Shown here: piece after piece, positions 7,285 to 14,682 of the stretch
How the letters are laid out: each line of letters begins with the position of its first letter
How positions within the stretch are numbered: the stretch's first letter is position 1
From: a virus
IMG/VR virus record: IMGVR_UViG_3300013010_000077
Coordinates: 1 to 22,685 of that record
DNA: 22,685 nucleotides
Direction: 5' to 3' (one strand)
Notes under the pieces: generated by a model
What the model was told of the DNA's origin: nothing
Databases searched by the model: none
The model's input: only the letters and a program-made list of their open reading frames with translations
Position numbers and translations under genes: made by a program

Positions 7285-7859
7285 TGAAAACTCAAACTGA
7301 TATTGATATCGATATTTTAGACAGAGATAAAATTCTCAATATAATTAAGCACGTTCCTGCGAGTATAAAAAAGAATAAAACTTATACAAAACATAATAGT
7401 GGTGTATATGTATCCGCAATACCATATGATCCGGTGAGTAATCTAGCAAGTATTGAATATAAAGAAGCAGAAGAACGTGGTTACTTTAAATTAGATTTTT
7501 TGAATAATAGTTTATATGCCGGAATACAAGATGAAGAACATCTATCTCGACTAACAGACAGAGAACCGATGTGGGAGTTATTAGAACATTCGGAGATTGT
7601 TGAACAACTTTCACACATACATAGTCATATTGATGTATTACAAGTACTGAAACCAAGAAGTGTCATAGAATTGGCAGAAGTTCTTGCTATAATTCGACCA
7701 GCAAAAAGATATTTATTGAATGAAAGTAATGCTACCATTAAAGAAAATGTATGGAAAAAGCCACAAGACAATAGTTATTATTTTAAAAAGGCACACGCAA
7801 TTGCCTATGCTTTAAGTATTGTAGTACAACTCAATCTAATTTGCGAACAAGTTGAATAG
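7284..7859 (+). CDS. Miniature family C (DnaE-like) polymerase core protein
   Basis: 191 residues from the ATG at 7284, which overlaps the previous stop (TAATG) and has AGGTG eight bases upstream; the in-frame ATG at 7278 is too close to that site. The order of motifs follows bacterial PolIII alpha palm-fingers: TDIDIDILDRDKI (5-17), like the catalytic PDIDxDF; KHNSGVYVSA (36-45), like HaaGVVIs; GYFKLDFLNNSLY (66-78), like GLxKFDFLGL with the third catalytic Asp (D71); LKPRSVIELAEVLAIIRPA (122-140), like LxPxxfeDLvAxxALyRPGP; and YYFKKAHAIAYALSIV (165-180), like YGFNKSHAxAYALxSY. The three carboxylates (D6, D8, D71) are all kept, yet the protein is about one sixth of DnaE. Whether it polymerises is unknown; it could be a regulatory decoy or structural relic. 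It ends the uvsW operon and overlaps the convergent gene by 29 bases. Confidence 0.75.
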   Translation: MKTQTDIDIDILDRDKILNIIKHVPASIKKNKTYTKHNSGVYVSAIPYDPVSNLASIEYKEAEERGYFKLDFLNNSLYAGIQDEEHLSRLTDREPMWELLEHSEIVEQLSHIHSHIDVLQVLKPRSVIELAEVLAIIRPAKRYLLNESNATIKENVWKKPQDNSYYFKKAHAIAYALSIVVQLNLICEQVE

Positions 7860-8217
7860 ACCTTCGTTTAATTCTTTTTTGTACAATATTATTTAAGCTA
7901 GTTTCCGGTCCCCAAGCGATTTGTACATCCTTAGAATTCATATTCACAATCCAATTTCTATATGGAATTATTTGTGATCCTAAAAATAGATTAATGGGAA
8001 TTAGTCTATTTGATTCCCACCACCATTGTTCGCCCAGTTCAATGAACTGCTTCCTTAATTCTGGTGTTGGCATTGCTTCCCAATTATACATAGAAGTAAT
8101 TGTGGTGTCAGTATTAATGACAATTCCCAGATAGTCAGTAAATTCTTTTTTTCCATAACGGACAAACGAGAAAAATGGGTAATTTTCCTGTATCCATTCT
8201 ATTTTTTTATCATCCAT
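7831..8217 (-). CDS. T4-like phage protein of unknown function, only minus-strand gene
   Basis: 128 residues from the ATG at 8217 (MDDKKIEWIQENYPFF). A longer start at 8265 would run through the late promoter and is rejected. The protein has a Trp-rich centre (EQWWWESNRLIPINLFL) and a basic C-terminus (NNIVQKRIKRRSIQLVRK), which I associate with a conserved family of marine T4-like phages of unknown function. An exact TATAAATA on this strand (8230-8223) puts +1 on the A of the ATG, with no Shine-Dalgarno, so it is probably late and leaderless. Its 3' end overlaps the convergent DnaE-like gene. Confidence 0.8.
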   Translation of the reverse strand: MDDKKIEWIQENYPFFSFVRYGKKEFTDYLGIVINTDTTITSMYNWEAMPTPELRKQFIELGEQWWWESNRLIPINLFLGSQIIPYRNWIVNMNSKDVQIAWGPETSLNNIVQKRIKRRSIQLVRKLD

Positions 8218-8222
8218 ACGTA

Positions 8223-8230
8223 TATTTATA
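8223..8230 (-). promoter_or_regulatory. T4-type late promoter, minus strand
   Basis: An exact TATAAATA octamer read on the minus strand. In T4 the octamer ends about six bases before +1, which here is position 8217, the A of the start codon. A 14-base AT palindrome (8230-8243) lies between it and the divergent late promoter. Confidence 0.72.
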
Positions 8231-8254
8231 TAATTTAAATTATGTGTTCTGGAA

Positions 8255-8262
8255 GATAAATA
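8255..8262 (+). promoter_or_regulatory. T4-type late promoter (GATAAATA), plus strand
   Basis: GATAAATA ends six bases before 8268, the A of the ATG of the structural gene. The same octamer recurs at 19759 and 22670. A GGAAG lies 12 bases before the ATG, too far for an efficient Shine-Dalgarno and upstream of the predicted +1. Confidence 0.7.
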
Positions 8263-8267
8263 CAAGT

Positions 8268-9092
8268 ATGATTAACTTTAATGTATTACAGTATAATAGA
8301 GAAATAGAAGTAGTGTGCTTAGATAAATCTGGCACATCTTCTGTGACAACCTACCTAGGAAATATGCCAATGTATGATGGACACCACAAATTACATAAGG
8401 GTATTGATAATACTCTTAGATTTAAAATAAAAGACACTGATAGAAAATCGATTGATTTGAGTGGAAAAACTATTATCTGGAAAATGTATGACAGAGAAAG
8501 TCGTGAAAATGTTATTTTCAGATATTTGGATATTACAAATGCAACTAAAGGAATGGCATCACTAGTTATTACTACGGCTGATACTATTATGCTTCCAGAA
8601 GGTTTTTATCAGTTTGCAATGTATACAGTAGAAAATGGCGTAGAGCAAATTATTTATACTGATACATATGATAATGCTAAAGGTACAATAGAAGTAATTG
8701 ATGACATTTATCCACAGTTTGAAGATTCACAGGAAACAACTACATTTTTTCCTGTCACAACAACTATAAATGGTGAAGAAGTAACAACATACACATCTAC
8801 TACATTCGATGGCAGTGGCAATACTATTAAGTCCAAGTCATTACATACGATTGCATTATATTTTGATGGATTCACCGGCACAGTGAATATTAACGGAGAC
8901 CTCAGTGAACAGCCATCATTAAATGATACTGATTGGTTTGATCTTACTCCTAATTTATTTTATGATAAAAATATTATTGTCAATAATGAAACTGGTGTTC
9001 AAGCATATATGGTAAATGCTAACGTAAATTGGATAAGAATAAGTTATACAGCAACCAGTGGTTCAATAACCAAAGTAATGTTGAGAAATTAA
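8268..9092 (+). CDS. Probable virion structural protein (baseplate or tail, BppU-N-like domain)
   Basis: 274 residues from the ATG at 8268; an in-frame upstream start at 8175 would run through the divergent promoter and is rejected. Residues about 50-150 form an all-beta domain with RFKIKDTDRKSIDLSGKTI, WKMYDRES, MLPEGFYQFAMYTVENG and KGTIEVID. This resembles the immunoglobulin-like N-terminal domain of phage baseplate upper proteins, which describe a ligand as a linear change along a scale. A Thr-rich linker (about 165-195) leads to a second beta-rich part (TIALYFDGFTGTVNINGD). The late promoter fits a virion component. It is followed immediately by the next ATG. The exact position in the virion is not determined. 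Confidence 0.78.
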   Translation: MINFNVLQYNREIEVVCLDKSGTSSVTTYLGNMPMYDGHHKLHKGIDNTLRFKIKDTDRKSIDLSGKTIIWKMYDRESRENVIFRYLDITNATKGMASLVITTADTIMLPEGFYQFAMYTVENGVEQIIYTDTYDNAKGTIEVIDDIYPQFEDSQETTTFFPVTTTINGEEVTTYTSTTFDGSGNTIKSKSLHTIALYFDGFTGTVNINGDLSEQPSLNDTDWFDLTPNLFYDKNIIVNNETGVQAYMVNANVNWIRISYTATSGSITKVMLRN

Positions 9093-10382
9093 ATGAGAAT
9101 TACTAGAGAACTATTAGAGAGTGGTCTTGCAACAGATTTTAAAAAATGGTTAGGCTCACAGTTGAAAGATGCTGATATTAAATTAACATCAGGCAGTAGA
9201 GGCGGCACACATATACGTTTCGGATTAGATGGCGACAAAGGAGATTTTGCGCGTTTTTTTAATAATTATGGCATTGATGTTTTAGATACTTCTAAAAGCA
9301 TTAGTGGCTCATTTGAAACTTATCTGTTAAAAATGCGTGATGGCAATGAATCAATTGATCCAGGCACTGAACTACTATGGGTGAATAATATTACAGGTAC
9401 AAATACATCATCTGATAAAAAGTTCGGTGGCAAAGAATTGACGCCTGAAGATTTAGGATTTGCAGGAAGTCGAATGAATGCAAACGAGATATTATCTATA
9501 TTGCAAAATAGTTTGCAAGAAAAATATCCTGATCACGCAGAAGCCTTATTAAATATAGCAAAACTATCCACCACAAAGAGTAATACTATATCACTTGCTA
9601 ATATAGATTTATCAGTATTTACCACCAGTGATTTAGCAACTATTTCTAAAAACTATGGGGAAGTTCTTGCTGCAATTTGGAGTCATTCAAATATGGGATT
9701 TGCCAATGCTTATTTTCCAAAAGCAAGTAATGCTGCATTAATTGATTTTTATGGCGAAAGATTAAACATTGACTATCCTATCAGTGTAAAATCTGGCGGC
9801 GGTGGTAAAGTTACTATTCAGAATATTATTGATGCTCTAGATGATAAGATCAGAGAAGGTAAGGTAAATCCAGCAGAACAAAAAAGTTATATTGTATTTA
9901 AAACTGTCAATGAAAATAATGCAAAAAATGGTATTATTAAATTACATAGTTACTTTGATACTGGCCCATTACAATCACTAAGTAAAATTTCTGGTATAAG
10001 TAGAGAAGACATGTCTCAGGATGCAATTGCAGACTGGCTTAATAGTTTTGAAAATAAAGAAGATTTAAAGCAAGTTCTAGCGCCATTCCATGCTACAATG
10101 AAAACAAAACTCACTGATGCTATTTGGGAAAGAGATGATAGAGTACGTTATGTAGTTTCTCCATTGGGTGAATGGATTTGGAAGTATCTAAATATGAATG
10201 AAGAGATACAGCAATCGTTACAAGATTTGGCAAGAAAATTAAGTGTAATACAAGTAAATATTGATGTTAAAAATAGAGCAATGTTATTTCAGAAAACGTC
10301 TTTCAAAAAAGCAAACTTTGAATTTGGTTGGGCAGGTTATGCTGCAGGAAATAAACTTGGCTTTAAAATGAGTTTAAAATAA
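9093..10382 (+). CDS. Possible PD-(D/E)XK nuclease-like protein (429 aa)
   Basis: The ATG directly abuts the stop of the structural gene, so it is translated with it. Residues 116-126 read LTPEDLGFAGS, and 186-198 NYGEVLAAIWSHS; this GExLAAxW helix, followed by LIDFYGER (216-223) and YPISVKSGGGGK (228-239), resembles the E...D...(S/E)xK core of many restriction-type nucleases (E190, D218, K233). The acid usually before xK is a Ser here, so the assignment is tentative. The protein is followed by a methyltransferase with its own promoter, which fits a restriction-modification style pair, but its coupling to a structural gene also allows a virion-borne protein. No membrane or coiled-coil segments are seen. 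Confidence 0.8.
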   Translation: MRITRELLESGLATDFKKWLGSQLKDADIKLTSGSRGGTHIRFGLDGDKGDFARFFNNYGIDVLDTSKSISGSFETYLLKMRDGNESIDPGTELLWVNNITGTNTSSDKKFGGKELTPEDLGFAGSRMNANEILSILQNSLQEKYPDHAEALLNIAKLSTTKSNTISLANIDLSVFTTSDLATISKNYGEVLAAIWSHSNMGFANAYFPKASNAALIDFYGERLNIDYPISVKSGGGGKVTIQNIIDALDDKIREGKVNPAEQKSYIVFKTVNENNAKNGIIKLHSYFDTGPLQSLSKISGISREDMSQDAIADWLNSFENKEDLKQVLAPFHATMKTKLTDAIWERDDRVRYVVSPLGEWIWKYLNMNEEIQQSLQDLARKLSVIQVNIDVKNRAMLFQKTSFKKANFEFGWAGYAAGNKLGFKMSLK

Positions 10383-10386
10383 TCTA

Positions 10387-10415
10387 TTGACATTTATCAA
10401 CTTTGCGTATATAAT
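10387..10415 (+). promoter_or_regulatory. Consensus sigma70 promoter, predicted leaderless
   Basis: TTGACA (10387-10392), a 17-base spacer and TATAAT (10410-10415): full consensus in both boxes. Seven bases past the -10 hexamer is 10422, the A of the methyltransferase ATG. No Shine-Dalgarno is present. Confidence 0.85.
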
Positions 10416-10421
10416 AAACGT

Positions 10422-11348
10422 ATGAATAAAATTACTACCATAAACGGCGATATGCGCTCAGTCAATAATGATATAGACGATAACTCAATCGATTTATTGT
10501 TAACCGATCCACCCTATAATATAAGTGATAGAGGCGCTCAGGAAGTTAGTTGGGTTGATCCTGTCACTGGTAAAAATAAAAATGCTATTCATAGTCAAAA
10601 ATTTGACAAAAAGTTTGAAGAAAATTGGGATAGTTTAGATGATGCTGCTTTTAAACAGCAACTTGTAGAATGGTCAGAAGTATGGTTTAATAAAATGCGC
10701 AAGGGTGGGACGTTTTGTGTTTTCATCAGTGATGTGTATATTAGTCATCTTTGGGAAGCAATGGAATCAGTTGGATTTGAACCTAAACGTGTATTCACCT
10801 GGAAGAAGCCAGCTGCAGTACCATTCAATAGAAATGTAAATCCGATTAGTGGATGTGAATATATTATCTTTGGTATTAAACCCGGCGGTAAACGCACATT
10901 CAATAGTGATGCAGTTAAAGGCACAATTGTTGAACGCTATAGTCTTGCCGACAAAATAAGTAGCATTTTATATAAGTATATAAAAGATGACATTTATGGT
11001 AATTTGGATAAATGCTTTAATGATGCATTAATCGATGCTAAAAAAGTATATAGTAAGTTGAAAAAAACTAACGAGATAGTACATTGTGTTGTTCCAAATA
11101 CGATATCATATAGTGGTGGCCTAGGCAAAAATAAAATACATCCAACACAAAAGCCAGAAGAAATCTTAGAATACTTTATTACATTATGCAGTAATCCTGG
11201 CGATACAGTCTTGGATACGTTTGCTGGTAGTGGTAGCACAGGGATAGCAGCAAGATCGATTAATCGAAATGCAATACTAATTGAGCGTGATCCTATAATG
11301 TATAAAAAGATGGCAGAAAGATTTGATAATTCAAATTTATTTGATTAA
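10422..11348 (+). CDS. DNA methyltransferase, beta class (N6-adenine or N4-cytosine)
   Basis: 308 residues. The catalytic motif IV DLLLTDPPYNIS (24-35) precedes the SAM-binding motif I DTFAGSGSTGIAAR (265-278), the order that defines beta-class amino-methyltransferases. NKIHPTQKPEE, just before motif I, is typical of this class. An intervening region (about 35-240) includes NRNVNPISGCEYIIFG and would hold the target-recognition part. All key residues are intact. The target sequence cannot be read from the protein. It stands alone on a leaderless consensus promoter, separate from the nuclease-like gene upstream, so it could be expressed early and strongly to protect the phage DNA before host restriction acts. 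Confidence 0.9.
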   Translation: MNKITTINGDMRSVNNDIDDNSIDLLLTDPPYNISDRGAQEVSWVDPVTGKNKNAIHSQKFDKKFEENWDSLDDAAFKQQLVEWSEVWFNKMRKGGTFCVFISDVYISHLWEAMESVGFEPKRVFTWKKPAAVPFNRNVNPISGCEYIIFGIKPGGKRTFNSDAVKGTIVERYSLADKISSILYKYIKDDIYGNLDKCFNDALIDAKKVYSKLKKTNEIVHCVVPNTISYSGGLGKNKIHPTQKPEEILEYFITLCSNPGDTVLDTFAGSGSTGIAARSINRNAILIERDPIMYKKMAERFDNSNLFD

Positions 11349-11360
11349 TTTAAAAACATC

Positions 11361-11389
11361 TTGACTATAAACTAATTTAATGCTATAGA
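11361..11389 (+). promoter_or_regulatory. Sigma70-type promoter for a short non-coding unit
   Basis: TTGACT (11361-11366), a 17-base spacer, TATAGA (11384-11389); predicted +1 near 11396. No ORF of useful length follows before the terminator at 11470. Confidence 0.65.
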
Positions 11390-11395
11390 GTAGAC

Positions 11396-11470
11396 ACTGA
11401 GTTTATTCTACTAGGCGATATAGTAAATTTTTAAAGCACCCTCTGTTATTAATTTAGCAGAGGGTTTTTT
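11396..11470 (+). ncRNA. Candidate small RNA, about 75 nt
   Basis: The stretch runs from the predicted +1 of the 11361 promoter to the end of the T-run of the terminator at 11439-11470. It has no start codon with a Shine-Dalgarno and no reading frame of note. It is not a tRNA: there is no acceptor stem pairing or T-loop pattern. The 5' part contains GGCGATATAG and an A/T-rich single-stranded middle ending in the terminator stem, the shape of a regulatory antisense RNA. Function unknown. Confidence 0.5.
11439..11470 (+). terminator. Rho-independent terminator
   Basis: CCCTCTG (11439-11445), a 12-base loop, CAGAGGG (11458-11464), then six Ts (11465-11470). It ends the candidate small RNA unit and insulates the next promoter. 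Confidence 0.85.
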
Positions 11471-11492
11471 ATAATAATTATAATGTTAGTAC

Positions 11493-11521
11493 TTGACAAC
11501 TCAAACGAATCAGTATATAAA
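11493..11521 (+). promoter_or_regulatory. Sigma70-type promoter for the DUF262-HNH gene
   Basis: TTGACA (11493-11498), a 17-base spacer, TATAAA (11516-11521), predicted +1 near 11528. It shares ACGAATCAGT in the spacer with the promoter at 326. Confidence 0.8.
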
Positions 11522-11558
11522 GTATGTATAAGTTGATTAATCTAGGAGTTAATAAAGT

Positions 11559-12923
11559 ATGAAACCGATGAAATCATTAGTATATACTACGAAAACAGAA
11601 ACAGTGTGTGACTTTGTTGGTAGAGTTGATATAGATGCAGATCCAGCACATCAGCGCCCTCAAATACAAGATAATAGTAAACGTGTGGGCATTATCGAAG
11701 CAATGCTGGCTGGAATAGATGTTGGCGAGATTAAGTTGAATCAAAACTCAGAGAACTCAGACCAAGTAGAACTAGAAGTGATTGACGGTTCAAATAGATT
11801 GCGTTCTATTAAACAGTTTTGCGCTGACGAGTTTCCTATTTCTGAAAAGAACTTTTCAGAGTTACCAGGTGAAGTACAAGATATATTTCTAAATTATCCT
11901 CTTAGATATATAATTTACGATAATTTGTCATCACGAGATAAAGCGTATCAGTTTCAAGCAACAAATAAAACAACTGATGTAAATCACCAAGAAAAATTGA
12001 ATTCATATGGTGTTGATTTGTTAGCATCTTTGGTACGAGAATGTGTTCGTACAATTCCAGGAACAGACACAGTTCCAGAAGCATTGTTTGCATCTACTCC
12101 TAACAAAAAAGGAGACAAGAGAAATTTCAGATTTTTTCAGTTTGACAATAATCGATTAAAAATGGAAGATGACGTGGCTCGTATTGCCTATCTTTGTAAT
12201 GTAGATGAAGGTCTAGTTGGACACGACGATAAAAAGATGGAAAAATTCTATGACACTCATGGTCTTAATGAGAAAGAAATCAAATCACTTCACAAGAAAA
12301 TGAAAAAGGTATTCACGTTTGTTATGAAAAACGCAAATGCAAGAATGGAAAGCCATCTGAAAGCAGGATTAAGTCGTTTAGAATTTAGAGCCTTATATCG
12401 TTTATATTTTTATTTGACAGAAAAGTATGGCAGTTTTCATGTTGAAGACTACGCGGGGTTCTTTATGGCATTTAAGCAAGGTCATGATGCTTTCGCTAGT
12501 ACTATGCCCACACGAACAGAAAAAGTGATTGACAAAAATGGTGTAGAAAAACTCGAATCTCAAGTATATATCAAAGCATTAGGAAGCCACGAAAAATCCT
12601 GTGAGATTGCAGTCACGTACTTACTAGAAGAGTTTGACGTAGAAAAGTATATGATTAATTTAGATAACAAAAGAGTACCAACACGCGATGAAAAAGAGAC
12701 ACAACTTCAACGCCAGGATTTCAAATGCTGGGTCGATGGCAAACCATTGACAATGAATGAGGCAGAAGGTGGCCATATCATTGCTCACATTAAAGGTGGC
12801 AATTCTGATGCTGATAACTTTCGCATGATGCGAAAGATTCATAACCGGAAGATGGGCAAAAAGAATGCCAGAGAATATAAAGAAAAGTTCTTAGCAGAAC
12901 AAAAAACGCTACTATCTGCATGA
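11559..12923 (+). CDS. DUF262-like (ParB-fold) protein with C-terminal HNH nuclease
   Basis: 454 residues. The N-terminal part reads ADPAHQRPQ (27-35), SKRVGIIEAMLAGIDVGEI (40-58) and VIDGSNRLRSIKQF (74-87), the usual DUF262 signature (R-Q, IeSILxGxpi, VIDGxQRLxxixxF) with the NTP-binding DGxxR loop. A long helical middle follows. The C-terminus is an HNH nuclease: C390, GGHIIAH (404-410), N415/N420 and H428-N429. DUF262 plus HNH is the architecture of GmrSD/BrxU-type enzymes, which cut DNA carrying modified bases, and also of some ParB-HNH phage proteins. The only zinc Cys visible is C390, so a zinc-type HNH is uncertain. It has a 31-base leader with an AGGAG Shine-Dalgarno (11544-11548). 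Confidence 0.85.
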   Translation: MKPMKSLVYTTKTETVCDFVGRVDIDADPAHQRPQIQDNSKRVGIIEAMLAGIDVGEIKLNQNSENSDQVELEVIDGSNRLRSIKQFCADEFPISEKNFSELPGEVQDIFLNYPLRYIIYDNLSSRDKAYQFQATNKTTDVNHQEKLNSYGVDLLASLVRECVRTIPGTDTVPEALFASTPNKKGDKRNFRFFQFDNNRLKMEDDVARIAYLCNVDEGLVGHDDKKMEKFYDTHGLNEKEIKSLHKKMKKVFTFVMKNANARMESHLKAGLSRLEFRALYRLYFYLTEKYGSFHVEDYAGFFMAFKQGHDAFASTMPTRTEKVIDKNGVEKLESQVYIKALGSHEKSCEIAVTYLLEEFDVEKYMINLDNKRVPTRDEKETQLQRQDFKCWVDGKPLTMNEAEGGHIIAHIKGGNSDADNFRMMRKIHNRKMGKKNAREYKEKFLAEQKTLLSA

Positions 12924-12932
12924 TCAATATGG

Positions 12933-12961
12933 TTGACAAGTATTAACAAATCTGATATAGT
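12933..12961 (+). promoter_or_regulatory. Sigma70-type promoter of the primase, predicted leaderless
   Basis: TTGACA (12933-12938), a 17-base spacer, TATAGT (12956-12961). Predicted +1 is 12968, the A of the primase ATG. No Shine-Dalgarno. Confidence 0.78.
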
Positions 12962-12967
12962 ATAAAG

Positions 12968-13969
12968 ATGAATTTACAACAATTGTTATATTCACATTTG
13001 CCACATAAGAGACGGCAATCATCTGGTGGGTGGTTGTCGTTTAATTGTCCGTGTTGTGTTGATAATGGCGAAGCACGTAATGATACCAGATTACGTGGTG
13101 GTATTCGGAATGATGATAACAGCATTTCATATCATTGCTTTAATTGTGGCTTTACTGCGTCATATAAGTCAGGTAGGGTTATTAACAAAAAAATGATTTT
13201 ACTAATGCGTAATTTGGGCATTTCAGATTCTGAAATTAAACGTGTTCAATTACAAGCAATACGAGATAAAGAATTAGCGGACGGTCCAATGCTATTTGCT
13301 AGTGAAAAGACTAACATTGTTGTACCTAAATTTAAAGATTGTGAATTGCCTGACGGCAGTGTATTGCTAGACGATGTGCTACAAAGTGATGCACCCGATA
13401 AAAGAGCAATTTTAGGTGCTAAATACTTAATAGATCGTGGACTATATGATCATGTAAGTAATATATACTGGAGTCCACATCCAGTATTTAGACAACGTGT
13501 TATTATTCCGTATTATCAAGGTGAACGTATAGTAGGATATACTGGCAGAGACTATACTGACAACGCAGATTCAAAATATATGATGAAGACACCTAAAGAC
13601 TTTATATATAATATCGATGTTATTAAGAGTAGACGTAAATATTTGATAGTAACAGAAGGAGTTTTTGATGCAGCGGCATTAGACTGTGTTGCTATAATGA
13701 GTAATGAGGCAAGTAAAGAACAAATAGATTACATTAACTTATTTAAAGGTGAAATTATATTAAGTCCCGACAGAGATAAGGCAGGCCAAAAATTGATCAA
13801 ACAGGCAATCGAAAATGGTTGGTCAGTTAGTTTTCCACGATGGGAAGATGATATAAAAGATGCTGCTGATGCAGTGAATAGATATGGCAAGTTATACACA
13901 CTAAAGAGTATAATTGATAGTAAGATAAGTAATAGTACAAAAATAAACGTAAAAATGCGATTAGGATAA
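12968..13969 (+). CDS. 61: DNA primase, T4 gp61 type
   Basis: 333 residues, close to T4 gp61 (342). The N-terminal zinc ribbon uses CPCC (27-30) and CFNC (57-60). The Toprim catalytic domain has LIVTEGVFDAAAL (about 223-235) with the catalytic Glu, and ILSPDRDKAG (about 260-269) with the DxD-type metal site. It synthesises the RNA primers for lagging-strand replication with the gp41 helicase, whose gene lies at 18342. The start is set by the promoter, whose +1 falls on the ATG. ClpP follows after 16 bases and is probably co-transcribed. Confidence 0.92.
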   Translation: MNLQQLLYSHLPHKRRQSSGGWLSFNCPCCVDNGEARNDTRLRGGIRNDDNSISYHCFNCGFTASYKSGRVINKKMILLMRNLGISDSEIKRVQLQAIRDKELADGPMLFASEKTNIVVPKFKDCELPDGSVLLDDVLQSDAPDKRAILGAKYLIDRGLYDHVSNIYWSPHPVFRQRVIIPYYQGERIVGYTGRDYTDNADSKYMMKTPKDFIYNIDVIKSRRKYLIVTEGVFDAAALDCVAIMSNEASKEQIDYINLFKGEIILSPDRDKAGQKLIKQAIENGWSVSFPRWEDDIKDAADAVNRYGKLYTLKSIIDSKISNSTKINVKMRLG

Positions 13970-13985
13970 TATAGGAAATACATAC

Positions 13986-14672
13986 ATGGCAAAGAATCCA
14001 GTCAAAAAGAAAACAACTAAAAATACACCAGAGAAAAAACCAGCAGTGGAAACAAAAGTAATTCCATCACCAAAAGAGCAACCGGTGCCACCACAGATGC
14101 AGATGCCACAGCCACCTGTACCACCTAAGAAGCCAGGTGAAATACTGTATGATAACGGTGTGTTATTCATGGATAAAGAATTCAATCAAGAAAATTGTAT
14201 GCCATTAGTCAAAATGATTATGGAATACAACATGATGCCTGCTGAACAAAGACCTAATGTAATTCATCTTTATATTAATTCACCCGGTGGCGCAGTGAAT
14301 AGTGCACTGCATCTAATCGATACAATCAAACAGAGTGAAATTCCAGTATACACATATGGTATGGGAATGATTGCAAGTTGTGGAGTTCTTCTAATGATGG
14401 CTGGTGAAAAAGGTCATCGATATCTTACACAGAATACAAGTGTAATGTCGCACCAATATAGTTGGGGATCGAAAGGCAAAGAACATGAATTAATGTCAAT
14501 TGTTAAAGAGTTTGAATTATCAACAGAACGAATGCTCGATCATTATAAAAAATGTACGGGCAAAACAGAGAGTTATATTCGTAAAAACTTACTTCCCGAA
14601 AGTGATATGTGGCTAACTCCAGAAGAGGCAATTAAACATGGAATTGCGGACAAAATTATTCAAACGTACTAG
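13986..14672 (+). CDS. clpP: ClpP-like serine protease with basic, Pro-rich N-terminal extension
   Basis: 228 residues. The ClpP fold starts near residue 52. SPGG (99-102) forms the oxyanion strand; the triad is S131 in GMIASCGVLLMMAG, H156 in SVMSHQ and D207 in ESDMWLTPEEA, followed by the typical HGIADKII. All three residues are present, so it is probably active. The first 50 residues are Lys/Pro-rich (KNPVKKKTTKN, VPPQMQMPQPPVPPKKP), unlike ClpP, whose short N-terminal loop docks ClpX; the extension may change partner choice or localise it. A Clp ATPase is not seen here. It could process phage capsid proteins or degrade host factors. An AGGA Shine-Dalgarno (13973-13976) precedes the start; it is in the primase unit. 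Confidence 0.9.
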   Translation: MAKNPVKKKTTKNTPEKKPAVETKVIPSPKEQPVPPQMQMPQPPVPPKKPGEILYDNGVLFMDKEFNQENCMPLVKMIMEYNMMPAEQRPNVIHLYINSPGGAVNSALHLIDTIKQSEIPVYTYGMGMIASCGVLLMMAGEKGHRYLTQNTSVMSHQYSWGSKGKEHELMSIVKEFELSTERMLDHYKKCTGKTESYIRKNLLPESDMWLTPEEAIKHGIADKIIQTY

Positions 14673-14682
14673 AAAAATGCTG

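Noticed and set aside
8218-8265. N-terminal extension of the minus-strand gene
   Set aside because: It crosses the TATAAATA octamer and the AT palindrome; MDDKKIEW at 8217 is the better start.
8175-8267. N-terminal extension of the structural gene
   Set aside because: It runs over the divergent late promoter pair and the minus-strand gene start; the ATG at 8268 is at the predicted +1.
11389-11412. Inverted repeat AGTAGA/TCTACT as a small-RNA stem
   Set aside because: The left arm overlaps the -10 box and lies before the predicted +1, so it would not be in the RNA; the loop is 12 bases.
11396-11470. tRNA gene
   Set aside because: The size is right, but there is no acceptor-stem pairing, T-loop or anticodon arm, and it ends in a T-run terminator.
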